Assembly: GCA_018813085.1 (NCBI GenBank)
Contig: JAHJCI010000071.1
Span: forward strand, 1-8,740
Reading direction: 5' to 3'
DNA from: Candidatus Omnitrophota bacterium
GTDB lineage: Bacteria > Omnitrophota > Gorgyraeia > Gygaellales > JAHJCI01
Length of the DNA stretch: 8,740 bases
Under the pieces are notes generated by a model, which had not been told where the DNA came from, did not search any database, and saw only the letters and a program-made list of their open reading frames with translations. Position 1 is the first letter of the stretch. The number at the start of each line of letters is the position of its first letter. Made by a program: the position numbers and the translations under genes. Positions 1 through 5,113 of this stretch are shown here, in pieces.

Positions 1-643
1 CTATCCCATCATGAACAAACTCAAAGACTTCCTGCGCTGTTTCGCATTTTGGCCCGCCGGCAATAACAACTGGAACCGGGCAGCCGTTTATAACCTTATC
101 AAAATCATTCTTACACCAGTAGGTCTTTACAACCCGTGCACCTAATTCGGCAGCTATACGACAACTCAAGGCTAGGTATCGGGCTTCCCGCTTCTCCATT
201 TCCTTGCCCACGGCCGTAACAGCCATGACCGGAATACCGTAATTTTCGCATTCATTAACCAGACTGGCAAGATTCGATAATGTCTGGTGTTCATAATCAC
301 TGCCTACGAAGATAGAAACACCGACTGCAGTCGCATTAAGGCGGATAATCTCTTCGATAGAAGTAGTTATGCTCTCGTTTGCAAGGTCCCCACCTGCCAT
401 GCTGGTTGCCCCGGATACCCTTAATATTACGGGTTTACTGCCCACGGCCTCAACAGATGAACGCAATACTCCCCGCGTAACAAAAAGGGCATCGCAAAAA
501 GGAAGAAGCGGCTTAATTGTTTCGCCGGGTTTTTCCAAACACCTCGTAGGCCCCTGAAAATATCCGTGATCTACAGGTAAGAAAAAACAGCGACCGTCAG
601 ACTGAATAAGCCGGCTTAGCCGGTTTTTAATCCCCCAATCCAT
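1..643 (-). CDS. lsrF: LsrF/DhnA-family class I aldolase or thiolase, 3' end off the left edge
   Basis: Read on the minus strand, 214 codons are open from ATG 643 to the window edge. The protein begins MDWGIKNRLSRLI and carries PVDHGYFQGPT (about 24-33), VTRGVLRSS (55-63), VGSDYEHQ (113-120) and VVKTYW (171-176). These blocks match E. coli LsrF (3-hydroxy-5-phosphonooxypentane-2,4-dione thiolase of AI-2 breakdown) closely from memory; K173 aligns with its Schiff-base lysine and D25 with its active-site Asp. The fold is the class I aldolase TIM barrel of the DhnA/FbaB group, so a sugar-phosphate or aromatic-precursor aldolase role is also possible. About 45-50 C-terminal residues with the phosphate-binding loop are missing. 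The start at 643 has GGAGGT seven bases upstream; an in-frame ATG at 658 overlaps that site and is less likely. The start lacks the roughly 30-residue N-terminal extension of E. coli LsrF. No lsr transporter or kinase gene is visible. The 96 bp upstream hold no clear promoter. Confidence 0.85.
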   Translation of the reverse strand, partial: MDWGIKNRLSRLIQSDGRCFFLPVDHGYFQGPTRCLEKPGETIKPLLPFCDALFVTRGVLRSSVEAVGSKPVILRVSGATSMAGGDLANESITTSIEEIIRLNATAVGVSIFVGSDYEHQTLSNLASLVNECENYGIPVMAVTAVGKEMEKREARYLALSCRIAAELGARVVKTYWCKNDFDKVINGCPVPVVIAGGPKCETAQEVFEFVHDGI

Positions 644-739
644 TTTAGTTACCTCCATTTCTCAGCTATAAATTTTAAACTGTTTGCCTGGTTGGCTATG
701 AGATATAAATTTTTCAAATTTTCTCTTAATCCTTACCGC

Positions 740-964
740 TTAACCCTGATTTTCTGACTCGGGCTTGACGATTAAGTATCCCTTATCTATCAGCCAATGA
801 TGAAATTGGTAGGTTGTATATCTGCAAGCGGTTTTACAGGCCTGCCTTATCTTTTCGTACTGCGCTGAACCCTCTCTCTGAATATTTAACCCCATTTGAA
901 CGGGACAGTTTAGATCATTACAAAATTCCCTGCGTTTATAGTCTGAATATCCCTTGATTGGCAT
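740..964 (-). CDS. Small four-cysteine protein of unknown function
   Basis: The gene encodes 74 residues and ends in TAA. I do not recognise a named family. Four cysteines form two pairs: C15-X4-C20-P near the N-terminus and C43-X3-C47 in the middle, followed by an aromatic and histidine stretch (YTTYQFHHWLI, 49-59) and GYLIVKP. The Lys/Arg-rich start (KGYSDYKRR) and paired cysteines suggest a small soluble metal-binding (Zn or Fe-S) protein, which is inference. There is no signal peptide or membrane segment. The ATG is the only credible start, because an in-frame TAA lies four codons upstream. No good Shine-Dalgarno site precedes it, so translation may be weak or nearly leaderless (see the candidate promoter just upstream). 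It lies between the ferredoxin and the LsrF-like gene on the same strand. The non-random Cys/His/aromatic composition argues for a real gene. Confidence 0.7.
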   Translation of the reverse strand: MPIKGYSDYKRREFCNDLNCPVQMGLNIQREGSAQYEKIRQACKTACRYTTYQFHHWLIDKGYLIVKPESENQG

Positions 965-976
965 AATGCCGAATTA

Positions 977-1006
977 TTTTTAGTTTTTCTTTTATTATTT
1001 TCTCAA
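977..1006 (-). promoter_or_regulatory. Candidate promoter for the four-Cys gene (weak)
   Basis: On the minus strand TTGAGA (1006-1001) is followed after 18 bases by TAAAAA (982-977), which resembles a poor sigma-70 -35/-10 pair. The -10 ends only about a dozen bases before the ATG at 964, which would give an almost leaderless transcript and fits the missing ribosome site. The region is AT-rich, so a chance match is quite possible. Confidence 0.25.
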
Positions 1007-1030
1007 CTGATATACGCTTCTTTTATCAGT
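1006..1030. repeat. Inverted repeat, possible operator
   Basis: ACTGATA (1006-1012) and TATCAGT (1024-1030) form a perfect 7-bp inverted repeat with an 11-nt gap. No T-run follows on either strand, so it is not an intrinsic terminator. On the minus strand the second arm touches the candidate -35 box of the four-Cys gene, a position where a repressor or activator site could lie. It sits in the 192-bp gap between the ferredoxin and that gene, which otherwise shows nothing convincing. Confidence 0.35.
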
Positions 1031-1156
1031 CTCCTTGGGACGGAATAATACTTTACAGAAAAGTGAGGCCACTTTAGAGTCCTTTTTATAGAAAGAAAAT
1101 TCGTTTATGCTGGCGGGAAAATACAATTCTACGATTGCCTGCTTATTCGCTATATA

Positions 1157-1339
1157 TTATTCTACCTTAATTGCGTCAACAGGACATTGCCCGGCAATAT
1201 CGGCAAGGTCGTGCTGGCTGCACTCAGAAGCCTTAACTTCTGCGACACCCTCAGAATTTACCTTGAATACCTCTGGGCAAAGCTCTTCACACAAACCACA
1301 GCCCACACAGGTAGAACCATCTACCGTTACTTTAGACAT
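1157..1339 (-). CDS. Single-cluster [4Fe-4S] ferredoxin
   Basis: This 60-residue soluble electron carrier starts MSKVTVDGSTCVGCGLC. C11, C14 and C17 with C52 (followed by Pro53) are the expected ligands of one low-potential [4Fe-4S] cluster. C21 and C40 are left over and probably form the disulfide known in single-cluster ferredoxins such as that of Thermotoga maritima, where a second cluster has been lost. The length equals that family's usual 58-65 residues. An AGGGTGAT site lies just upstream of ATG 1339. It is the last gene of the group porGDAB, ferritin-like, ferredoxin on one strand, so it is a plausible electron acceptor or donor for the pyruvate:ferredoxin oxidoreductase; the partnership is inferred from position. 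The 180-bp gap to the upstream gene is filled with hairpins that may affect how much of the por transcript reaches it. Confidence 0.93.
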   Translation of the reverse strand: MSKVTVDGSTCVGCGLCEELCPEVFKVNSEGVAEVKASECSQHDLADIAGQCPVDAIKVE

Positions 1340-1363
1340 CCTTTATCACCCTTTCTTCAATGA

Positions 1364-1408
1364 CGACACAACTTATGGAGTCCGAAGAACGACATAAGTT
1401 GTTTGTCG
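1364..1408. repeat. Hairpin A upstream of the ferredoxin gene
   Basis: ACAACTTATG (1368-1377) pairs perfectly with CATAAGTTGT (1393-1402) across a 15-nt loop. CGAC (1364-1367) and GTCG (1405-1408) extend the stem past a two-base bulge at 1403-1404. It lies in the ferredoxin leader, about 25 bases before the start codon. No T-run follows, so it is not a standard terminator. Confidence 0.6.
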
Positions 1409-1449
1409 GAATTGAACCCTTGACATCGAAGATGTCAAGGGTTAAATTC
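1409..1449. repeat. Hairpin B, near-perfect 41-nt palindrome
   Basis: AACCCTTGACATC (1415-1427) and GATGTCAAGGGTT (1431-1443) form a perfect 13-bp stem round a GAA triloop (UUC in the minus transcript). After one mismatch (1414/1444) five more pairs (GAATT/AATTC) follow, giving 18 of 19 pairs. Neither strand has a following T-tract. This is a strong RNA hairpin or a palindromic repeat unit between the ferritin-like and ferredoxin genes. Confidence 0.75.
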
Positions 1450-1457
1450 AGCCAGAA

Positions 1458-1504
1458 ACTTACGTTCGTTTACCTGCCTGACGGCAGTCAGGCGCTCCGT
1501 AAGT
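1458..1504. repeat. Hairpin C, REP-like palindrome
   Basis: An outer stem ACTTACG (1458-1464) / CGTAAGT (1498-1504) encloses an inner stem GCCTGAC (1476-1482) / GTCAGGC (1487-1493) with a GGCA loop. The inner part resembles the CCTGCCT...GGCAGG palindrome at 6765-6785, so the two may belong to one dispersed repeat family. It begins 15 bases after the ferritin-like stop codon on the minus strand and could protect or process the upstream mRNA. It is not followed by a T-run. Confidence 0.65.
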
Positions 1505-1519
1505 CTCGACTTCATTTAT

Positions 1520-1999
1520 TTAACGCTCCAGTAAATTCTCAAAACGCTCTTCGTGGTCTATCTCTTCGGAAAGAATATGCAGAATCAGGCGGTGAGTATT
1601 ATAATCTTTCCCTTGCGTTTTTTTTGCGAGTTTCTGGTATGTCTCAATCGCATCGCCTTCTGCCTCGGTTACAACGCGGATAATACGGTTGATGTCTGCG
1701 CTGTTCTTGGGCGGAAGCGTATAAGAGTTATTTGCGTTCTTTTCCAGATCCATTGGATTAGCCGTAGGTACATCTCCCATCTTGGTAATCATATCCGCCA
1801 GTTCAGCGGCGTGTTCCAATTCATCCTTGGCAATACTCTCTAAAGCTTCCTTCATCCCGTTATAAAACTTTCCCGAAACTGTCTGTGCCATATACCAGTA
1901 AAGATAGAAAGCTAACCATTCATCGCAATATGCCTTGTTCAGATCCCTTACTAATTCCTTAAGACTTAAATCAACGATTGCTCTGGCTTTTTTGCCCAT
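1520..1999 (-). CDS. Ferritin-like di-iron protein (bacterioferritin/Dps-like)
   Basis: The protein has 159 residues with the four-helix pattern of ferritin-like proteins. Helix A carries E27 (CDEWLAFYLYWYMAQ), helix B E60-x2-H63 (KDELEHAAEL), helix C E112/E114 (TEAEGDAIETYQKL) and helix D E146-x2-H149 (SEEIDHEERFENLL). These are the ligands expected for a carboxylate-bridged di-iron site, which fits iron storage or peroxide/oxygen detoxification in the cytoplasm. The paired ExxH motifs and the 160-residue length favour the archaeal/anaerobe Dps-like or bacterioferritin-like group over rubrerythrin, since there is no C-terminal CxxC rubredoxin domain. A strong GAGGGGGTGA ribosome site precedes ATG 1999. 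It follows porB by only 23 bp and is probably co-transcribed with the oxygen-sensitive POR complex, which suggests a protective role by inference. Stop TAA. Confidence 0.85.
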   Translation of the reverse strand: MGKKARAIVDLSLKELVRDLNKAYCDEWLAFYLYWYMAQTVSGKFYNGMKEALESIAKDELEHAAELADMITKMGDVPTANPMDLEKNANNSYTLPPKNSADINRIIRVVTEAEGDAIETYQKLAKKTQGKDYNTHRLILHILSEEIDHEERFENLLER

Positions 2000-2022
2000 C
2001 CTTATTCACCCCCTCACAGAAT

Positions 2023-2913
2023 TCAGTTATTTTTTACTACCAGGTTATATTTCTTAATATTTTTATTTGCGGTCTCCTGAATACGCGCTATCTCTTCGGA
2101 ATTATTGAGGACATGCCTGAAGCGACGCTGCAGCTTCAGGTATTCTTCTACCGGTTTTGGCGTAATTTTGAAAGAACTGACCAGCTCTCCGTTTTCGTAC
2201 TCAATCAACGGATAAAGCCCTGCTTGAACCGCAAGCCTGGCTATTTGATATGTTAATTCTGTTGCATGCCCCCAGCCCAAAGGACAGGGAACATGAATCT
2301 GTAAATATTTAGGCCCTTTCAGGCTCAATGCCTTTTTTACTTTTTTCTGTAAATCCTGAGGGTAACCCACCGAAGCAATAGCTACATAAACAATGCCATG
2401 AGCATTGGCTATCTCCGGAACCGGTTTTTTGGGCCTGGGGTTGCCAAAAGACTGTGCGCCTGCAGGTGAAGTAGTAGTGCTGGCATCATAAGGGGTTAAA
2501 CCGCTTCTTTGAATACCGGTATTTTCGTAAGCTTCATTATCATAGCAAATTGATAATATATCATGCCCTCTCTCCCACATGCCGGATAATGCCTGCATTC
2601 CGATATCTCCGGTTCCTCCGTCCCCTGCCTGGCAGATAACATTAATGTTTTGCTTTTTGCCTAAAAATTTTAATGCTGCTTCGATCCCGGAAGCAACGGC
2701 TGCGGAATTCTCAAACAACGAGTGAATCCAGGGAACGCACCAGGCCGACTCAGGATATTTTGTTGAGAAAACCTCAAGACAGCCTGTATTATTGGCTATA
2801 ATTGTGTTTGGCCCGCAAACCTCAAGTACCAGGCGCGCAGCCAATGACTGGCCGCAACCGGCACAGGCAGTATGCCCGGAAGCAAAGAGTGTCTTTTTTA
2901 TTGAGTCGCTCAT
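2023..2913 (-). CDS. porB: Pyruvate:ferredoxin oxidoreductase, beta subunit
   Basis: The 296-residue subunit binds thiamine diphosphate and one [4Fe-4S] cluster. Cysteines C17 and C20 (HTACAGCGQ), C45 (NNTGCLEV) and C210 (VPCPLGWG) are the conserved cluster ligands of this family. GDGGTGDIG (98-106) with N126 and AYENTG (128-133) is the TPP/Mg motif. The block TSPAGAQSFGN (148-158) and the CPLGWG segment are typical of pyruvate rather than 2-oxoglutarate enzymes. With the alpha, gamma and delta subunits it reversibly oxidises pyruvate plus CoA to acetyl-CoA and CO2, reducing ferredoxin. Its ATG overlaps the porA stop (ATGA), so translation is probably coupled. Full length for the family; TGA stop. 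Substrate specificity could still be another 2-oxoacid. Confidence 0.95.
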   Translation of the reverse strand: MSDSIKKTLFASGHTACAGCGQSLAARLVLEVCGPNTIIANNTGCLEVFSTKYPESAWCVPWIHSLFENSAAVASGIEAALKFLGKKQNINVICQAGDGGTGDIGMQALSGMWERGHDILSICYDNEAYENTGIQRSGLTPYDASTTTSPAGAQSFGNPRPKKPVPEIANAHGIVYVAIASVGYPQDLQKKVKKALSLKGPKYLQIHVPCPLGWGHATELTYQIARLAVQAGLYPLIEYENGELVSSFKITPKPVEEYLKLQRRFRHVLNNSEEIARIQETANKNIKKYNLVVKNN

Positions 2914-4085
2914 AATTTATCTTGTAATAATTCCGCTTTTAAATCAATAAATTTGCCTACAACTTCTCTCTGGTTTAGCTGACGGAATATTTCTTTTATG
3001 CTTTCTGCGGTGATATCGCGGCCTCCCAATCCGGCAATAAAACTGCTGATTATCTTAGGAGCCTTTTTCTTAGCGAAAAATATGGACTTAATCTCGCTGT
3101 ATAAAGGAGCAAGCGAACCCAAGGATAAAGCGCGGTCCATTACCGCTACCCTGGGAATGCCTTTTAAGGCATTATATATGTCCTGCATCGGGAAAGGACG
3201 CAATGCAGAAATCTTCAATAGTCCTACTTTCTTGCCTTTCTTTCTTAATTCATCTACTACGTCCTTGATAGTGCCGCAAACCGAACCCATCGCAACAATC
3301 GCCTTTTGGGCATCTTCAAGGCGGTACTTTTCTACGCATTGATAATTACGTCCGAAAACGGAAGAAAAATCAGCGAATAACTCAGGGAGCATTTTTAATG
3401 CTTCGTTATGAGTTTCCTGCATGGCAAAGCGGGTTTCCGTATAATAGTCAGGGTCGGCAAGGAACCCCAAAGTAAGGGGATTATCTACGTCAAGTTTATA
3501 AGGGGCCTGGTATGCTGGCAGGAACTTATCTATCTTTTCTTTCTCGGGCATATCTAATGTCTCTATCCCATGAGTAAGGATATAGCCGTCAATACAAACC
3601 ATTACCGGAAGCATAATATCCTTATGCTCGGCTAGGCGGTATGCAAGAAGATGAAAGTCTACTGCTTCCTGGACATTCTCGGCATAAAGCTGGACGAAGC
3701 CGCAATCACGCAAAGAAACCGAATCCTGCTGGTCATTCCAGATGTTTATCGGAGCTGATATGGCGCGGTTAGCACAGGTAAGCACAATAGGCAGGCGCAT
3801 TCCGGCAATATTAAAGAGTACCTCAGCCATGAGAAAGAGGCCTTGAGAGCTGGTTGCCGTAAAAACGCGTACCCCGCTTGCTGAAGCACCCAGCACAACC
3901 GAGGCTGCGGAATGCTCGCTCTCTACGTTCACAAACTGGGAATCAAGCTTCCCGTCAGCAACAAGCTGCGCCAACTCCTCAACTATATGGGTCTGGGGGG
4001 TTATCGGATAGGCAGAGATTACGCCCGGCCTGCATAAACTGACGGTATTAGCTATTGCTTTAGAACCCTCTAAAAAAGCTCTCAT
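2910..4085 (-). CDS. porA: Pyruvate:ferredoxin oxidoreductase, alpha subunit
   Basis: The 391-residue subunit starts MRAFLEGSKAIANTVSL. It shows PGVISAYPITPQTHIVEEL (about 20-38), the VESEHSAASVVLGASASG block (54-71), TSSQGLFLM (78-86) and a C-terminal GLGGRDIT segment, all standard for the PorA pyrimidine-binding and transketolase-like domains. I chose ATG 4085 although the frame is open 20 codons further. That ATG has AGAGGAAA upstream and overlaps the porD stop by ATGA, and the extra residues do not look like the family. It partners PorB in the TPP active site. The order gamma-delta-alpha-beta is that of four-subunit PORs from Thermotoga and Pyrococcus. TGA stop overlapping porB. Confidence 0.95.
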   Translation of the reverse strand: MRAFLEGSKAIANTVSLCRPGVISAYPITPQTHIVEELAQLVADGKLDSQFVNVESEHSAASVVLGASASGVRVFTATSSQGLFLMAEVLFNIAGMRLPIVLTCANRAISAPINIWNDQQDSVSLRDCGFVQLYAENVQEAVDFHLLAYRLAEHKDIMLPVMVCIDGYILTHGIETLDMPEKEKIDKFLPAYQAPYKLDVDNPLTLGFLADPDYYTETRFAMQETHNEALKMLPELFADFSSVFGRNYQCVEKYRLEDAQKAIVAMGSVCGTIKDVVDELRKKGKKVGLLKISALRPFPMQDIYNALKGIPRVAVMDRALSLGSLAPLYSEIKSIFFAKKKAPKIISSFIAGLGGRDITAESIKEIFRQLNQREVVGKFIDLKAELLQDKL

Positions 4086-4339
4086 TTTTCCTCTGAAATC
4101 ATTTCGATATCGCGCTTCGGACAAATAAGCGCACAAATCCCGCAACCCTTACAATAATCGTAATCGCAATGAAAGCTATTCTTCTGAGTACCCTCAATGC
4201 AGCCTTCGGGGCAAAGAATAAGGCACAAGCGACAGGCAATACAATCCTTTTGCAAAAATTTGGGTTTTGCGCCTGTACGCCAGGAACCGGTTTTATTCTT
4301 ACGGCTTGTTCCGGGTTTGGCAATAATCGGTCCGAACAT
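4082..4339 (-). CDS. porD: Pyruvate:ferredoxin oxidoreductase, delta subunit (2x[4Fe-4S])
   Basis: The 85-residue ferredoxin-like subunit has an N-terminal segment (AKPGTSRKNKTGSWRTGAKP) like other PorD proteins. Two cluster motifs follow: C33-x2-C36-x2-C39-x3-C43-P and C63-x2-C66-x2-C69-x3-C73-P. These hold two [4Fe-4S] clusters that relay electrons from the TPP site to external ferredoxin. C47 and C58 are extra cysteines outside the motifs. ATG 4339 is the only start that keeps the conserved N-terminus; GAGGGGA abuts it without the usual spacer, so initiation may be inefficient. The 101-bp gap from porG holds a short direct repeat but no promoter I would trust. Its TGA overlaps the porA ATG. 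Confidence 0.93.
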   Translation of the reverse strand: MFGPIIAKPGTSRKNKTGSWRTGAKPKFLQKDCIACRLCLILCPEGCIEGTQKNSFHCDYDYCKGCGICALICPKRDIEMISEEK

Positions 4340-4363
4340 TCCCCTCGCTCCGCTCGGGAGATA

Positions 4364-4390
4364 ACAGATTACAGAACACAGATTACAGAA
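4364..4390. repeat. Short tandem direct repeat in the porG-porD gap
   Basis: ACAGATTACAGAA occurs twice (4364-4376 and 4378-4390) with one base between, a 14-bp period. It lies in the 101-bp spacer between porG and porD, which otherwise holds only AT-rich, A/T-palindromic sequence. Slippage could have created it; a protein-binding role is possible but not shown. Confidence 0.6.
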
Positions 4391-4440
4391 AAAATTTTCT
4401 TTCTGTTCTCTATTCTCTCCCCTCTTTAGAAGATTTCTGG

Positions 4441-4986
4441 TTACTTATTATTAATGATAAACTCAAAGCCCTGCTTTACTGCTTCGAGGTTTCCTTCCTG
4501 TATTTTGCCTGTAAATCGCTCTCTTATCGCTTCCTGCATAGTATTTAAATCCAGTTCTCCGGTTGCTGCGGCATAAGCCCCAAGAAGCGCAGTATTGCCT
4601 AATGGGCGCCCGATAGTCTCTTGCGCGATCTTGTTTGCCGGCACCAGGTATATTTTCTGTTTTAATTTTGGCTTGGGGGCTTGTATTCCCTCTTTATGGT
4701 TGATTACGGCAATGCCTTTATCGCTAAGGCCCAATAAACAATTAGCTCCGCGCATAAGCGTTGCGTCTACGATAATCACAAAATCAGGTTCGTAAATTTG
4801 GCTTCTCATCCTGACCGGCTTATCATCCACCCTTACAAAGGCATTCATGGGAGCGCCCATGCGCGCTGCGCCGAAATAGGGGAAGGCATAAGCATACATA
4901 CCTTTGATAAAGTATGCCGAACCTAAAATACCGGCTGTGGTTATTGCTCCCTGCCCGGCCCGGGCATGGATGCGTATCTCTTTCAT
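4441..4986 (-). CDS. porG: Pyruvate:ferredoxin oxidoreductase, gamma subunit
   Basis: The 181-residue subunit belongs to the POR/KOR gamma family. The N-terminal EIRIHARAGQGAITTAGIL is the family glycine-rich signature, followed by YAYAFPYFGAARMGAPMNAF (31-50) and RSQIYEPDFVIIVD (61-74). A C-terminal LGNTALLGAYAAATG (129-143) matches pyruvate-type gamma chains. It helps bind CoA in the four-subunit enzyme. It is the first gene of the por operon, about 90 bases downstream of a near-consensus promoter. The ribosome site is poor (no GGAG-like sequence in the 15 bases before ATG 4986), although an upstream ATG at 5007 opens a five-codon frame (MSEAN) ending three bases before it. TAA stop. Confidence 0.93.
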   Translation of the reverse strand: MKEIRIHARAGQGAITTAGILGSAYFIKGMYAYAFPYFGAARMGAPMNAFVRVDDKPVRMRSQIYEPDFVIIVDATLMRGANCLLGLSDKGIAVINHKEGIQAPKPKLKQKIYLVPANKIAQETIGRPLGNTALLGAYAAATGELDLNTMQEAIRERFTGKIQEGNLEAVKQGFEFIINNK

Positions 4987-5008
4987 TGGTTAATTCGCTT
5001 CGCTCATA

Positions 5009-5027
5009 GCACAGATAAAATCTGCGC
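5009..5027 (-). promoter_or_regulatory. Hairpin in the por operon leader
   Basis: In the minus-strand transcript GCGCAGAU (5027-5020) pairs with AUCUGUGC (5016-5009) round a UUU loop: eight pairs including one G-U. It sits 23 bases before the porG start codon, so it could modulate initiation or mRNA stability. No T-run follows, so it is not a terminator. Confidence 0.45.
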
Positions 5028-5077
5028 CCATCTACGTAATATTGGTTTTTTCTTTTTGCAATTAAAAACGTTTAAGT

Positions 5078-5106
5078 ATAATACAAAAATTAAGTGCTCT
5101 TGTCAA
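5078..5106 (-). promoter_or_regulatory. Sigma-70-type promoter of the por operon
   Basis: On the minus strand TTGACA (5106-5101) is followed by exactly 17 bases and TATTAT (5083-5078), one mismatch from the full consensus. Transcription should start near 5071, giving a leader of about 85 nt before porG. The -35 box begins eight bases after the stop codon of the upstream methyltransferase gene, so the por operon is probably transcribed separately from the NAD-salvage group. Confidence 0.8.
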
Positions 5107-5113
5107 ATACTTT

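Noticed and set aside
998..1156. 53-codon open stretch in the ferredoxin frame after its TAA
   Set aside because: It has no ATG or ribosome site, and the ferredoxin is full length at its TAA. An open run of this size is expected by chance.
1409..1449. Hairpin B as a rho-independent terminator
   Set aside because: Neither strand has a T-run after the stem.
369..3342. Plus-strand open frames opposite the lsrF, ferritin-like, porB and porA genes
   Set aside because: They are antisense to well-supported genes, lack recognisable domains and lack ribosome sites.
4086..4145. Longer porA starting at 4145
   Set aside because: The extra 20 residues do not resemble PorA, overlap the porD cluster region and have no ribosome site; ATG 4085 has a good site and the usual ATGA overlap.
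4364..4390. Start of a CRISPR or iteron array
   Set aside because: There are only two 13-bp units with a one-base gap, no spacers and no rep or cas gene.
4990..5007. Functional leader peptide MSEAN before porG
   Set aside because: Five codons with no Shine-Dalgarno site and no run of regulatory codons; too short to support as a gene, so only noted in the leader discussion.
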